NCBI RefSeq assembly: GCF_022627575.1
Contig: NZ_JADEYQ010000002.1
Location: 310,001 to 374,000 of the forward strand
Direction: 5' to 3'
From: Sphingobacterium rhinopitheci
Lineage (GTDB): Bacteria; Bacteroidota; Bacteroidia; Sphingobacteriales; Sphingobacteriaceae
Length of the DNA stretch: 64,000 nt
In this document: piece after piece, positions 18,519 to 29,344 of the stretch
Numbering within the stretch: the first letter of the stretch is position 1
Layout: the number at the start of each line of letters is the position of its first letter
Made by a program: the position numbers and the translations under genes
The notes under the pieces: generated by a model
What the model was told of the DNA's origin: nothing
Databases searched by the model: none
Seen by the model: only the letters and a program-made list of their open reading frames with translations

Positions 18519-20390
18519 ATGAAATTAAAAGTTTTGGTTTTTAGTTTAGCACTTGTATTCTGCTTAAACTACGCTTCGGCACAGCGCAAAGGATATTGGC
18601 AACAGGCGGTTGATTATAAAATAGATATTGATGTCAACGAGACAGCTTATCAATACAAAGGAAAAATGACCCTGAAATACACAAACAATTCAGGCCAATC
18701 ACTATCCAAAGTTTATTTTCACTTATATTTCAATGCTTTTCAACCAGGTAGTATGATGGACTACCGCCTGAGTAATATATCAGATCCTGATGCACGTATG
18801 GCAACTAACCTGGGGACAAAAGAAAAGCCACAATGGCAAAGTCGTATTGCTACATTAACAGCAGATCAAATCGGTTATCAAAAAATTGAAACGGTAAAAT
18901 TAAATGGACAAAATGCGTCTTTTAAAACAGATGGCACTTTATTGGAAGTATCCCTTCCACAAAATATCAGTCCCGGAACCACCGCAACGATATCGCTAAC
19001 ATGGGATGCGCAAGTACCCGAACAAATACGCCGCAATGGACGTAACTCAAAAGAAGGAGTAGCACTTTCTATGGCACAATGGTATCCAAAAATGGCTCAT
19101 TTTGATGAATTCGGATGGCATTTGGATGAATATGTAGCACGAGAATTTATAGCGCCATTTGGCGATTTCGATGTAACTATTCATATCAATAAAGATTATG
19201 TATTAGGTGCATCTGGCGTACTTCAAAACCCTAATGAAGTAAAAGGATATACCGCTAAACCAAAGATTAAGAGAAAAGACAATAAAGCAACTTGGCATTT
19301 CAAAGCGCATAACATCCATGATTTTGCTTGGGCTGCAGATCCAAAATTTGTCGTAGATTCTACAAAGACCAAAGGAGGGGTTAGTATTTATGCGGTTTAC
19401 CTACCTACTAATAAAGAAATTATCTCGAATTGGAAACAATCATTAAATTATGCCGGTGAATTTTTCGATTTCTGTTCTACTAAATTTGGCCCTTACCCTT
19501 GGCCTACATATACGATTGCACAAGGCGGAGATGGTGGAATGGAATATGGCACTTTCACACTGGTTACAGGAGGCCGAAATATTAAAAGCTTAGTGGGTGT
19601 CATATTCCATGAAGCGGCACACTCTTGGTACCAACACCTATTTGGTATTAACGAAACTGTAGACGAATGGTTTGACGAAGGATTTACTAGTTATGTAGAA
19701 GAGCTAGGGATGCAAGAAATATTTCACAAAAAAGGAGCACATGCTTCAAACCCAATGATTGATGCCTACCGTGCTTATTATAAACTAGCTCTTTCGGGCA
19801 AAGAAGAACCGATGAGTTTATTGGCAGACTACTATAATACAAATTATGGCTATTCGAACCAAGCATATAATAAAGGAGCTGTCATGGCCGAACAATTGGG
19901 GTATATTATCGGCAAAGAGAATCTAACCAAAACATTTTTGACATTCTATGATGTTTGGAAATTCAAACATCCTACGCCAAATGATTTCAAAAGAATAGCA
20001 GAAGAAGTATCTGGCATCAATCTAAAATGGTATTTCAACTTATTTGTCAATACAACACGCCAAATTGATTATGCTATAGAAAATGTAAATGATTCTTCGA
20101 TTTTAATCGTCAACAAATCTAACTTGCCAATGCCAATTGACGTATTGGTAGAATATACTGATGGTAGCAAGGAATTATTCTACATCCCATTGCGCGAAAT
20201 GCGCGGTACAAAACCAGCTGAAGACTATAAAGTATATGAAGGAGCCAAAAGAACAGTCTTAGAAGATTGGTTCTGGACAAATCCTAATTATACAATTACG
20301 ACAAGTAAAAAACCTGTAAAAGTATGGATTGATCCTACAGAACGTCTCGCGGATATAGAATCCAGCAACAATTATTATGAAGTAAAATAA
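18519..20390 (+). CDS. Secreted M1-family metallopeptidase
   Basis: The 623-residue protein has a signal peptide (1-21, ends YASAQ), an N-terminal beta domain, and the gluzincin catalytic site HEAAH at 364-368 with the third zinc ligand Glu387 (DEWFDEGF). The exopeptidase motif is GGMEY, a variant of GAMEN, a few strands before. M1 enzymes remove N-terminal residues from peptides; here in the periplasm or outside. It ends at a strong terminator facing the polysaccharide cluster. Confidence 0.94.
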   Translation: MKLKVLVFSLALVFCLNYASAQRKGYWQQAVDYKIDIDVNETAYQYKGKMTLKYTNNSGQSLSKVYFHLYFNAFQPGSMMDYRLSNISDPDARMATNLGTKEKPQWQSRIATLTADQIGYQKIETVKLNGQNASFKTDGTLLEVSLPQNISPGTTATISLTWDAQVPEQIRRNGRNSKEGVALSMAQWYPKMAHFDEFGWHLDEYVAREFIAPFGDFDVTIHINKDYVLGASGVLQNPNEVKGYTAKPKIKRKDNKATWHFKAHNIHDFAWAADPKFVVDSTKTKGGVSIYAVYLPTNKEIISNWKQSLNYAGEFFDFCSTKFGPYPWPTYTIAQGGDGGMEYGTFTLVTGGRNIKSLVGVIFHEAAHSWYQHLFGINETVDEWFDEGFTSYVEELGMQEIFHKKGAHASNPMIDAYRAYYKLALSGKEEPMSLLADYYNTNYGYSNQAYNKGAVMAEQLGYIIGKENLTKTFLTFYDVWKFKHPTPNDFKRIAEEVSGINLKWYFNLFVNTTRQIDYAIENVNDSSILIVNKSNLPMPIDVLVEYTDGSKELFYIPLREMRGTKPAEDYKVYEGAKRTVLEDWFWTNPNYTITTSKKPVKVWIDPTERLADIESSNNYYEVK

Positions 20391-20402
20391 TACATACGGG
20401 AC

Positions 20403-20442
20403 ATAAAAAAAGGGGGTTGAAATATTTCAACCCCTTTTTTTA
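20403..20442. terminator. Bidirectional terminator between M1 peptidase and polysaccharide cluster
   Basis: A 22-bp perfect palindrome (20413-20434) flanked by A7 on the left and T7 on the right, between convergent genes. Confidence 0.88.
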
Positions 20443-20449
20443 TAGTATA

Positions 20450-21397
20450 CTAAGATATTATTTTCTTAAAGTACTCAATTGTATTTGACAAACCTTGCGT
20501 AAGTTCTACGGTAGGCCTCCAATCTAACATTTTCTCAGCTAGCTCAATATTTGGTTGTCGTTGTTTTGGATCATCTGTAGGAAGAGGTAAGTATTGAATT
20601 TTAGAAGAAGAACCTGTCATCTCTAAAATTTGCTGTGCTAACTGCAACATGGTGAATTCACCAGGGTTACCGATATTGATAGGGCCTACAAAACCTTCTT
20701 CAGAATTCATCATACGAATCATACCTTCGACAAGATCATCTACATATTGAAAACTACGTGTCTGCGAACCATCACCATATATCGTAATATCTTTTCCTTC
20801 TAATGCTTGCACAATAAAATTAGAAACCACACGCCCATCATGTTTATTCATTCGAGGACCATAGGTATTAAAAATACGTATGATCTTAACGTCTAAATTA
20901 TTCTGACGATGATAATCCATAAATAACGTTTCTGCACAACGTTTACCTTCATCATAACACGATCGTATGCCAATCGGATTTACATTTCCCCAATAAGATT
21001 CAAATTGTGGATGTACCATAGGATCACCATAAACCTCACTAGTAGATGCTTGAAGAATACGCGCTTTTACACGTTTGGCAAGGCCCAACATATTAATAGC
21101 CCCCATCACAGAGGTTTTTATTGTTTTTATAGCATTATATTGATAATGAATAGGACTCGCTGGACATGCCAAATTATATATCTGATCTACCTCTGCATAA
21201 TAGGGTTCAGTAACATCATGCCTTACTAATTCAAAATATGGGTTATCTAATAAATGTATCACATTGGATTTTGAGCCTGTGAAATAATTGTCCATACAAA
21301 TAACCTCATGACCATCTACTAATAGTCTTTCACATAAATGTGATCCAATAAAACCGGCACCGCCGGTTACAAGTATACGTTTGCGTTGCACGCTCAT
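20450..21397 (-). CDS. UDP-glucuronate decarboxylase-like SDR (UDP-xylose synthase type)
   Basis: The 315-residue extended short-chain dehydrogenase has the NAD motif [11 protein letters not shown] at 11-21, TSE at 119-121 and the catalytic YDEGK at 148-152. The string [12 protein letters not shown] and ENV-like context match UDP-xylose synthases rather than simple epimerases. It would make UDP-xylose (via the 4-keto sugar) for the polysaccharide cluster in which it is the last gene. A closely related nucleotide-sugar epimerase/dehydratase role is the alternative. Confidence 0.88.
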   Translation of the reverse strand: MSVQRKRILVTGGAGFIGSHLCERLLVDGHEVICMDNYFTGSKSNVIHLLDNPYFELVRHDVTEPYYAEVDQIYNLACPASPIHYQYNAIKTIKTSVMGAINMLGLAKRVKARILQASTSEVYGDPMVHPQFESYWGNVNPIGIRSCYDEGKRCAETLFMDYHRQNNLDVKIIRIFNTYGPRMNKHDGRVVSNFIVQALEGKDITIYGDGSQTRSFQYVDDLVEGMIRMMNSEEGFVGPINIGNPGEFTMLQLAQQILEMTGSSSKIQYLPLPTDDPKQRQPNIELAEKMLDWRPTVELTQGLSNTIEYFKKIIS

Positions 21398-21408
21398 TCT
21401 TTTATAAT

Positions 21409-22542
21409 TTAATTTCCTAATGGTGATTTCTTTGGTATTGTGAATCCAAATTTAGAGCCGATATTCTCTTCAGACTCAAAGAAGAATAAGCCATGATTTA
21501 GATTTACAAAATAGTATACAATCCAAAGCCCAAGCCCTTTACCTGCAATACTCGTTGATGCAAAATCTTCTTTAGCTGTAAAACGATTTCTTAATTTTTC
21601 TTGAACATCTTTTGTCATACCTATACCACTATCAATCACTTCGACTGTAATCTCATTTGAAGAATCTTTTAATTTGACAACAATACTCGAGTTAGGACGA
21701 CTAAATTTTTCTGCATTTATTAATAAATTACGGAGAATACTATTCATAACATCTAAATCAAAGAATATGTCCACATCCTGATCCAATTGAAGATCAAATG
21801 TTATATTTCTTAATTTTGCGGTAGGCGCTACCGTCTCCACAATACCCTCAATAGTCTGATTTAGTTTAAGCTCCTGTGGTGCCATTGTCAGTAAACCCAA
21901 ATTAGATTTTGTCCATTTCAAGAAATTATCTAGCATACAAAATAATTGCTCTGCTACATCATTACCTGTATATAAGACATCCAGATATTGCTGACGACTA
22001 GTCGGATCGTCTACCTTCATCGACAGTATATTAAATATCATCTTGAGAGAAGATATTGGTGTTCTCAAATCATGCGCCATAATAGCATACAAGCGGTCTC
22101 TATTATCTATCGCTACTTGTAATTCTTCCTTTTGGCGTAATATTGTGTTATAAGAATCAACAAGCTGAATTTGATGCTTTACACGACGCAATAGTTCTAA
22201 TCTATTGAAAGGTTTCGTAATATAATCAACACCCCCTAAATCAAACCCTTTAACAATATCTTCCGGAGAATCTAAACTGGTAAGAAATAGAATAGGAATC
22301 TCACTATACCGCTCCATAGATTTCAATTTCTGAGTTAATTCAAAACCGTTCATCTCTCCCATCATTACGTCCATTAGGATCAAATCAACTTTATTATTTT
22401 CTAGAATCTCTAATGCTATACGAGCATCTGGCGCTAAAAAAACAGTTTCATATTCCTCTTCTAAAATTCGCTGTAATAGGTAAAGGTTAATCTCCGAATC
22501 CTCTACTACTAGTACATTATATTTTGACAACTCAATATTCAT
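21409..22542 (-). CDS. Response regulator-histidine kinase (REC-HisKA-HATPase)
   Basis: The 377-residue cytosolic protein has an N-terminal receiver (Asp in [11 protein letters not shown], Lys in ITKPFN), a short coiled coil, HisKA with [11 protein letters not shown], and HATPase with [16 protein letters not shown] and [11 protein letters not shown]. It lacks an own sensor domain, so its input comes through phosphorylation of the receiver. It lies 11 bp upstream of the UXS-like gene within the polysaccharide cluster and may tune that cluster. Confidence 0.93.
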   Translation of the reverse strand: MNIELSKYNVLVVEDSEINLYLLQRILEEEYETVFLAPDARIALEILENNKVDLILMDVMMGEMNGFELTQKLKSMERYSEIPILFLTSLDSPEDIVKGFDLGGVDYITKPFNRLELLRRVKHQIQLVDSYNTILRQKEELQVAIDNRDRLYAIMAHDLRTPISSLKMIFNILSMKVDDPTSRQQYLDVLYTGNDVAEQLFCMLDNFLKWTKSNLGLLTMAPQELKLNQTIEGIVETVAPTAKLRNITFDLQLDQDVDIFFDLDVMNSILRNLLINAEKFSRPNSSIVVKLKDSSNEITVEVIDSGIGMTKDVQEKLRNRFTAKEDFASTSIAGKGLGLWIVYYFVNLNHGLFFFESEENIGSKFGFTIPKKSPLGN

Positions 22543-22612
22543 TATGGTATGTTGATATTTTTTAACTTATTGATTTTTATCGTAAAAATAGATTATAAAA
22601 GCATTAATTTCA

Positions 22613-23638
22613 TTATTTTCTCAAAACCAAATCCACCAATACAGGTAAATGATCGCTATAATGCAAATCTGCCGTCCTATAATTATAAGCTTCAAATTTA
22701 TCACTATTAAAGAATATATAATCTATTCTAAACATTTTATTTAAATATCTATATGTATAGCTATACCCTTTACCTGCTTCCCTAAAGGAATCCTTCAAAT
22801 TAGCTCCTATTGTTCGATATGAATAAGATACTGGAGGTTCATTAAAATCTCCAGCTACTATTAAAGGAAATTTCTGTTGATCCATATATTCTCGAATTTC
22901 AGATACCTGGACTTCACGTCTTTTAAAATTTTCGGAAATTACTTCATAATTACCCATTAAAAAAGATTGTTTTGATCCTTTTAATTGATTCCAATTCGTT
23001 GTGTGTAGATGACAATTAGCGAGTATTATTTTTTCATTTTGATAGTCCAATGTTGCAAATAAAGCATATTGCGATTGCTCAGCAGTGGATAACACTAGCG
23101 TATCTAATAATTGATATTTACTTAAAATAGCAAGTCTTTTACCACTAAGGTTAATACTATTGCTAAAAACTACAGATTTCATTTCTACAAAAGCATTTAA
23201 AAAATCTGTTTCTGTATATTCACTAGGTACTTCTTGTAGGAATAATACATCTAAATTATTACTTTCAGTAAAATCTGCAATATTTGGAAGAGTGGAAAAT
23301 CCATATTCAGATCGCATATTTCTAACATTATAAGAGGCGACTCTGAGATCTGGGCTTCCTACTAACTCCTTAAAATTCCATTGAAATACCAAAGGAAGAA
23401 AACAAATCATATTAACACCACTCAATATTGGAATTATTTTATTAAGCTCTCTGTTAAAAAACCATATAATTAAAACTCCGATATTCAAAACCATTAATAT
23501 CGGCATAATAAGACCGATCCATTGAAAGATAACAGTTATCGACGGCGCTACGACATACGCTAAACTAGATGCCAGTGATAAAATACCGATAACAATCAGT
23601 ATGAGTTGAAGAAAACAATATTTCGGTCTTCTATTCAT
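22613..23638 (-). CDS. Membrane-bound endonuclease/exonuclease/phosphatase-family protein
   Basis: The 341-residue protein has three N-terminal hydrophobic helices (about 8-95). An EEP domain follows with QEVPSEY, GDFNEPP, RIDYIFF and the C-terminal SDHLPV, all core catalytic motifs. The domain would face the periplasm. EEP enzymes cleave phosphodiesters of nucleic acids, inositol phosphates or lipids; the substrate is not readable. It starts 9 bp after the PAS kinase gene. Confidence 0.85.
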   Translation of the reverse strand: MNRRPKYCFLQLILIVIGILSLASSLAYVVAPSITVIFQWIGLIMPILMVLNIGVLIIWFFNRELNKIIPILSGVNMICFLPLVFQWNFKELVGSPDLRVASYNVRNMRSEYGFSTLPNIADFTESNNLDVLFLQEVPSEYTETDFLNAFVEMKSVVFSNSINLSGKRLAILSKYQLLDTLVLSTAEQSQYALFATLDYQNEKIILANCHLHTTNWNQLKGSKQSFLMGNYEVISENFKRREVQVSEIREYMDQQKFPLIVAGDFNEPPVSYSYRTIGANLKDSFREAGKGYSYTYRYLNKMFRIDYIFFNSDKFEAYNYRTADLHYSDHLPVLVDLVLRK

Positions 23639-23647
23639 TTGACTTCA

Positions 23648-25498
23648 TTAATGACTTCCATCAACAATTAAAGGTGTATAGATTCTAAACTCTGTTCCTT
23701 TCCCTTCTTCAGAATCCACTTCTATACGCCCTTCCATCTGATCAACAATACTTTTACATATTGACAATCCTAAACCTGAGCCTACATCATTACAATTGAC
23801 TTTGAAGAATCTATTAAATACTTCATTTTGCTTTTCAATAGGAATACCTATTCCATTATCTTTAACCGTCCACACGATAGAATCCCCATCAATCAAATAA
23901 CCAACCTCGATAAATCCTGATGGTGGTGTAAATTTGCGACTGTTATTAATCATATTAGTCAACAACTGCATCATTCGCCCTTTATCTATCCATGCATATG
24001 TATCATTGTCTGGGATAATAACGTGGAGCTTAGCTTCATGTTCTACATGTGCAAAACATACATTTATCTCTTGCAAGATATTATTTAAAGATTCACGCAC
24101 GGGAACCAAACTCATACTGCCGGCATCCAACTTTGACATTTCTAATAAATCCGTTATTAATCGTAATAATTGATCACTATTAGATGTGATTAACTTAGAA
24201 TATTCATGTCTTAAATCAGCCTCTTCAGTCTCTGCTATCAACATTGACAACCCTATAATAGCACTTAATGGTGTACGAATCTCATGATTCATATTACATA
24301 TAAAAGCTATTTTCAATTTTTCAGATTCTTCAGCAGCTTCCTTTGATTTTAGAAGTTGTTCTTGATATCTTACTTGGTCAGAAATATCATGTTGAAAAAA
24401 CCATATAATTTCCTCCCCACCCCAATTTTCAAGTGTTGAGCTACAATCCATCTCGATACTATCTAATCCTGCAAAAGAATTTTTTGTACGAAAATGAAAT
24501 CCACCATTTGATGATTTTAAGTTTTCTTTAAAAGTGAGCCATTTATCAGGTGTAGATAGCTCTTCTATCAAATTCATCACATTAAGTGATTCCATTTCTT
24601 GATGCGCTAGAACCCCACTCATGCGAAGCCCCGATTGATTGATAAATATTATCTCTCCATCATTTTTTGCTGCCATCACACTATATGGAGCTTTACGTAT
24701 TACAGAAACTAACATTTCTAATTCATGTCTATGTTTCATGAAATCAGTAACATTCTGTGTAAACCCATTAATAAGATGATCATCTACTTGCGCATACTTT
24801 GTACTTCTCATATACTGAAAAGGAGCTCCTACTTGGCCTACGCGATATTCTATCGTTACGCTATTCTTACTTCTAGTATTTAGGAAATTTTCAACCAATA
24901 CGCGATCTTCTTCATAGATAGCTTCAAGGTATAATGCCAAAGGGAATATTTCGGGGTTTAAAGAGATAGAATCTTCCAAAGAAGAGTATGCTGGATATAA
25001 CAACTCACGATCATCGAGATTATAAGACCACTGTACAATTTGGGCTACTTTGCCAACTTCTAACAATGCTTTTGCAGAAGATTTAAGTCGTCCTTTCATG
25101 TTACTTCTCTTTGTTATATCTCTATATTGACATAACAAATGATCATCATCAAATTTATGAATGATCATCTTGAAATAATACATTTTATCTTCAAGAGGGA
25201 GGTCATAATTGACATTTGAAGTCACTCCAGTCTCCCGTGTATACTGCAATTCCCTCTTCAATAATTTCGCAGTCTCCAAGGGTAGAATTTTTAAAAAATC
25301 CTCCCCGACAATATCCTTTCTTTCATTCAATATAGGATTATCAGTCTTGAGTAGCAGATCTACACAACGATAATTATTATCTAATACAATCAATGTATCA
25401 GAGGTAATTTGTAAGACTTTTTGAATAATATTTTTATCACTAAGAAGACCTGCCCCCTTAGTGACATTATCTAAAATTTCCTCTTCGACTTTTCCCAT
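23648..25498 (-). CDS. PAS-domain sensor histidine kinase
   Basis: The 616-residue protein has no membrane helices. It carries two to three PAS-like domains (about 25-130, 140-255, 260-375), a short coiled coil, HisKA with FICNMNHEIRTPLSAI, and HATPase with NMINNSRKFT, DNGIGIP and GSGLGLSICKS. It senses an internal or diffusible signal and phosphorylates a receiver, perhaps that of the kinase gene two positions downstream or the lone receiver at the head of the cluster. Its start overlaps the preceding glycosyltransferase by 28 bp. Confidence 0.93.
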   Translation of the reverse strand: MGKVEEEILDNVTKGAGLLSDKNIIQKVLQITSDTLIVLDNNYRCVDLLLKTDNPILNERKDIVGEDFLKILPLETAKLLKRELQYTRETGVTSNVNYDLPLEDKMYYFKMIIHKFDDDHLLCQYRDITKRSNMKGRLKSSAKALLEVGKVAQIVQWSYNLDDRELLYPAYSSLEDSISLNPEIFPLALYLEAIYEEDRVLVENFLNTRSKNSVTIEYRVGQVGAPFQYMRSTKYAQVDDHLINGFTQNVTDFMKHRHELEMLVSVIRKAPYSVMAAKNDGEIIFINQSGLRMSGVLAHQEMESLNVMNLIEELSTPDKWLTFKENLKSSNGGFHFRTKNSFAGLDSIEMDCSSTLENWGGEEIIWFFQHDISDQVRYQEQLLKSKEAAEESEKLKIAFICNMNHEIRTPLSAIIGLSMLIAETEEADLRHEYSKLITSNSDQLLRLITDLLEMSKLDAGSMSLVPVRESLNNILQEINVCFAHVEHEAKLHVIIPDNDTYAWIDKGRMMQLLTNMINNSRKFTPPSGFIEVGYLIDGDSIVWTVKDNGIGIPIEKQNEVFNRFFKVNCNDVGSGLGLSICKSIVDQMEGRIEVDSEEGKGTEFRIYTPLIVDGSH

Positions 25499-26664
25499 AC
25501 GGCAGATGTAGATTTATTTTTTAAATAAATAAGACCCTCAATAACATTAACATTCATAAACATAAAATAAAATGGTATGAAGAATACTTTTTTGATATTC
25601 TCTTCATCTCTTTTAAGATACCCTATGAAAGCGAGCAAATAAAACAAAATTTGTGCTATCAATGTGAAGATGTAAAATATAGAAACATCATGATTTTCAA
25701 CCACCAAGACTATATTTATTGGTAAAAGTAAAAATAAAGCAAACGGTGTGATTGTCCACCTTAATACGCGATGAGATATATATTGAAAGCTTAATTTTCC
25801 AAACTTAAAAATATTTAACAAATTACTAAACAGTATCACTGATTGCCAGCCTCCTGCTGCTATACGAACTTTACGTTTTTTTTCTTCTTCAATGTTTAAA
25901 GATCCACGCTCTACCGCATACGCTTCTGGGGTATATGCAATACGATATCCAGATCTGGCAATACGCATAGATATTACAAAATCATCCAACAAGATATTTT
26001 CTTCCACAGGTTCAAATAGCGCTGTACGAATTGCAAAAAGCTCACCTGCTGCACCTACTGTAGTATAATATTGATTATCTAATTTCTTTAGGTAGGATTC
26101 ATACTTCCAATAGAAGCCTTCACCCTTGGAAGATGTTGTGTCTTCGTCGTAGAAGGCAACTCTTTTTTCTCCAGATACACAGCCTACAGATTTAGCTTCA
26201 AATTGATTAGCAATGAGTAATAAAGCATCTTGTGAAAGTAAACAATTGGCATCAGTAAATACCACGTATTCGGTATCAATATGTACCATAGCACGATTCA
26301 AAGCTGCAGTTTTACCTAATCGCTCCGGCTTAAACAAAATATCAATATTAGAATATTCTTTAAGTATAGTATGGCTATTGTCATTACTTCCATCTATTAC
26401 CCATAATATTCGTAATTTATCTGAAGGATAATTCAAACTCAAGCAATTATCCATTTTTATTGGGATAATATCTTCTTCATTATAGGCAGCAATACACAAA
26501 GTCAATACTGGCAAATTGCCAGAACTTGAATTTATTAATTGATTTTTATAGGGCCAATACTTTGAAAGTATATATATAACCAAAGCGTAGCCAACGTATG
26601 TATAGAACACCAATAAAAAACATGCCCAAAAGGCGAAATAATTCATAAGTAGTGAATAGGTCAA
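25471..26664 (-). CDS. Membrane glycosyltransferase family 2 (chitin/PNAG synthase-like)
   Basis: The 397-residue protein has an N-terminal helix (about 8-32), a GT-A domain with TLCIAAYNEEDIIP, DGSNDNSH, the DxD-like TDANC and DDFV acceptor motif, and two to three C-terminal helices. The processivity motif QxxRW is replaced by RKVRIAAGGWQ. It builds or extends a sugar chain at the inner membrane. Met7 (MNYFAFW) is an equally good start. Opens the last third of the cluster after a 107-bp gap. Confidence 0.88.
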   Translation of the reverse strand: MTYSLLMNYFAFWACFLLVFYTYVGYALVIYILSKYWPYKNQLINSSSGNLPVLTLCIAAYNEEDIIPIKMDNCLSLNYPSDKLRILWVIDGSNDNSHTILKEYSNIDILFKPERLGKTAALNRAMVHIDTEYVVFTDANCLLSQDALLLIANQFEAKSVGCVSGEKRVAFYDEDTTSSKGEGFYWKYESYLKKLDNQYYTTVGAAGELFAIRTALFEPVEENILLDDFVISMRIARSGYRIAYTPEAYAVERGSLNIEEEKKRKVRIAAGGWQSVILFSNLLNIFKFGKLSFQYISHRVLRWTITPFALFLLLPINIVLVVENHDVSIFYIFTLIAQILFYLLAFIGYLKRDEENIKKVFFIPFYFMFMNVNVIEGLIYLKNKSTSAVWEKSKRKF

Positions 26665-26771
26665 ATATGAAAAATAGGGGAATGCTCCAACACAGGCTTT
26701 CTCCTAAAAATTTTACAAATATAAAACAAATCAAGCAGTTAGAATAGAGTATTTACGAATTAATTAATATA

Positions 26772-27890
26772 TTAATTAATAATTTGTGACAATACAATTC
26801 CCATTTGGTTTTTCCAAGACAACTTAGTAATACTATCTCTTATTTCTGTAGCAGAGATATGCTTAGTATTCAAATAATTCAGAATACAATTAATATCAAT
26901 CGTAGATTCATCCGGTGAATACTTTACAACATAGGGTTGATTATCAAAATCAGGATCAGATTCTGCATAAGCAAAGGGAATACCCCGAGCTGCATACTCT
27001 CTATTTTTCAAACTACGCATCGTTTCGACTCCTGATCTATGACGCCCTAAACTTCCTATAGCAAAGTCACATTTATCAAATACATCATTGAGCTTATTGC
27101 CAGAAAGAGCGCCATAGATAGTAACATAATCATTCAGATTATAGTCTTTAATAGCACTTTCTATTTCATTTTTCTCTCGTGTACCACTATACTCTCCGAC
27201 CAAATGAAAATACACTTGCGTTGATGGATTACTCCTATAATATTCACCCAAGCCTTTCAAAAACCGATCGAAACCATGCCAAAAATGAATTTCTGCGACG
27301 CCCACTATATGTATTCCATGTGATGAAATTGGATGCTCTTTACGGATTGGAATAGTTTCAAAATCAATACCATTGGATATCTGAATAGTTTGCTGACCAA
27401 AAATGGTACTATCCGCAGAGAAAGTAACTACTGCATCAACAGATTGCATTAGCTTTTTTCTAAAAATCTTATCAACAAATAATTTAGGCTTCATCCGCCA
27501 ACTTTGATACTCTTGATCATATGGAAAGGTCGGTATTTCTATTAATACTTTAGCACCTCCATTTTTTATGCCATTCACTAGTTTTATTGTAAAAGGATTA
27601 GCATTATGATAGTTTCGTATATATACCAAACCATACTGCTGACTGACAATAAAGTCTAAAAGTGCAGCAAAGTCAAATCTTTTACGAATTTTACCTACTA
27701 GGCCATTCCCTAATATTGCTACCGATCTATCTGCTACAACCCAGCTACGCATTCCATTTTTATCAATATCGTAATAAGCCAAATCTACTTGAACACCATT
27801 CTCTACTAACCCTTTTACTTGGCCTTTTATCTTTTTACTTATACCACTATGATCACTAAAGCCATGAAACATTAAAAAAAGAACCTTCAT
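26772..27890 (-). CDS. Glycosyltransferase, GT-B fold (family 4-like)
   Basis: The 372-residue protein begins MKVLFLMFHGFSDHSGISKKI, a Rossmann start with glycine-rich loop of GT-B enzymes. The nucleotide-sugar half has HIVGVAEIHFWHGFDRFLKGL and SGVETMRSLKNREYAARGIPF in place of the EX7E motif (E in VETM and REYA). It would add a sugar in the cytosol. It lies 17 bp after the flippase gene. Confidence 0.82.
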   Translation of the reverse strand: MKVLFLMFHGFSDHSGISKKIKGQVKGLVENGVQVDLAYYDIDKNGMRSWVVADRSVAILGNGLVGKIRKRFDFAALLDFIVSQQYGLVYIRNYHNANPFTIKLVNGIKNGGAKVLIEIPTFPYDQEYQSWRMKPKLFVDKIFRKKLMQSVDAVVTFSADSTIFGQQTIQISNGIDFETIPIRKEHPISSHGIHIVGVAEIHFWHGFDRFLKGLGEYYRSNPSTQVYFHLVGEYSGTREKNEIESAIKDYNLNDYVTIYGALSGNKLNDVFDKCDFAIGSLGRHRSGVETMRSLKNREYAARGIPFAYAESDPDFDNQPYVVKYSPDESTIDINCILNYLNTKHISATEIRDSITKLSWKNQMGIVLSQIIN

Positions 27891-27907
27891 ATCTATCTTG
27901 TTGGTGT

Positions 27908-29344
27908 TTATTTTTTCTTTAAGAACTGTAACACTTCATTTTTATAACCTCCCAAAAATATGAATATTAGCATCGCTATAAGATATATACTAGACTTCCA
28001 TATTAGCGATATAAAATAATCATCTACATGAATATATACCAATAGTAAATAATATAATACAGCAAGAAAAGCACTAAAAAGTATCGGTTTAATCATCAAT
28101 TTAAAAAATCGTAACGAACTAGATTTAAAAACCTTATAATAGAGAAGCCAATAAGCTTGAATAAAATTAATAGAGAATGACACCAATAAACCCAAAGCTA
28201 CGGCATTCATACTTCCAAAATAATATACTCCGATCAATATAGCAGATACATTTAATATAGCAGAAAACACACCACATATAAAAAGACTACGCGTATCACC
28301 CGAAGTTTGAAAAAAAGAACCCGAAGAAGACAATACCAATTGAAGGCCAACCGAAAGACTCAGAAATTCAAATACAGGTACTGCAGCACTCCATTGACTT
28401 CCAAAGAATAAAAATATAAGCTCATCAGCGACAAAGTATAACCATATAGACATTGGAAAACCAATCAAAGCTAATAACTTAGTGATAGATTCATTCGTCC
28501 TCATTAAATAAGTTGAATCTTGTTTATGTGCACTCAACAAAGGATGAAGTACAGGTGTAATCACCTGCGTAATATTTTGTAAGGGAAGCGACATTAGTCG
28601 ATAAGCCTTATCATAATAACCTAGCATCGAAGGTCCTAATACTTTACCTATTACTAAGGTGTCCATATTACGACTAAAAAAATTAATTATATTAAATAGG
28701 AATTGAAAAAGAGAATATTTGAATGTATGCGCAATAGAATCCAAGGAAAAAAAATATTGAAAAGGCAACGGAAAACGGCTGTAAGAGATTGCAAAAATCA
28801 AAATACTAGAAAGTATAGGTCCTACGATTAATGCATAGATCCCGCCATAATAAAAAGCCCAAACAACAGCTACAACACCCCCTAAAAATTGAGCTGCGAA
28901 ACTCCTAATCGCTATTTGCTTAAACATCTTTTCGCGATAAAAGATGGCATTGGGAACAACTGCTGCTGTCGTAAAAAAAAGATTAATTGACATTGCCTGA
29001 CATACTTGCTTTAATATAGGCTCTTTGTAATAAGCTGCTAAATATCCGCCACCAAAAAATATTAAACAGGCCAAACCAATTGCTAGATATAATGACATAG
29101 AGAACAATATACTCAATTCACTTTTCTTCAACTCTTTATATTGTATAATCGTAGTAGTCAATCCAATATCTGCGAATATAGAAAAGAAAGATATAACTAC
29201 TGATGCAATAGCCACAACACCAAATTGTGCCGGAGGCATCAACCTAGCTAATACTGCTGTTACTATTAAGCCTACTACAACATTAGCATATTTGGATATT
29301 GCTGTAAAAAAAACACCCGAAATTAATTGTTTACGTAGACTCAT
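27908..29344 (-). CDS. Polysaccharide flippase (Wzx/MOP superfamily)
   Basis: The 478-residue protein has about 12-14 hydrophobic helices and begins LRKQLISGVFFTAISKYANVVVG followed by VLARLMPPAQFGVVAIA, a typical Wzx N-terminus. It would move lipid-linked repeat units across the inner membrane. The start overlaps the stop of the preceding glycosyltransferase by one base. With the Wzy-like and Wzz-like proteins it completes a Wzx/Wzy-type export set. Confidence 0.93.
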   Translation of the reverse strand: MSLRKQLISGVFFTAISKYANVVVGLIVTAVLARLMPPAQFGVVAIASVVISFFSIFADIGLTTTIIQYKELKKSELSILFSMSLYLAIGLACLIFFGGGYLAAYYKEPILKQVCQAMSINLFFTTAAVVPNAIFYREKMFKQIAIRSFAAQFLGGVVAVVWAFYYGGIYALIVGPILSSILIFAISYSRFPLPFQYFFSLDSIAHTFKYSLFQFLFNIINFFSRNMDTLVIGKVLGPSMLGYYDKAYRLMSLPLQNITQVITPVLHPLLSAHKQDSTYLMRTNESITKLLALIGFPMSIWLYFVADELIFLFFGSQWSAAVPVFEFLSLSVGLQLVLSSSGSFFQTSGDTRSLFICGVFSAILNVSAILIGVYYFGSMNAVALGLLVSFSINFIQAYWLLYYKVFKSSSLRFFKLMIKPILFSAFLAVLYYLLLVYIHVDDYFISLIWKSSIYLIAMLIFIFLGGYKNEVLQFLKKK

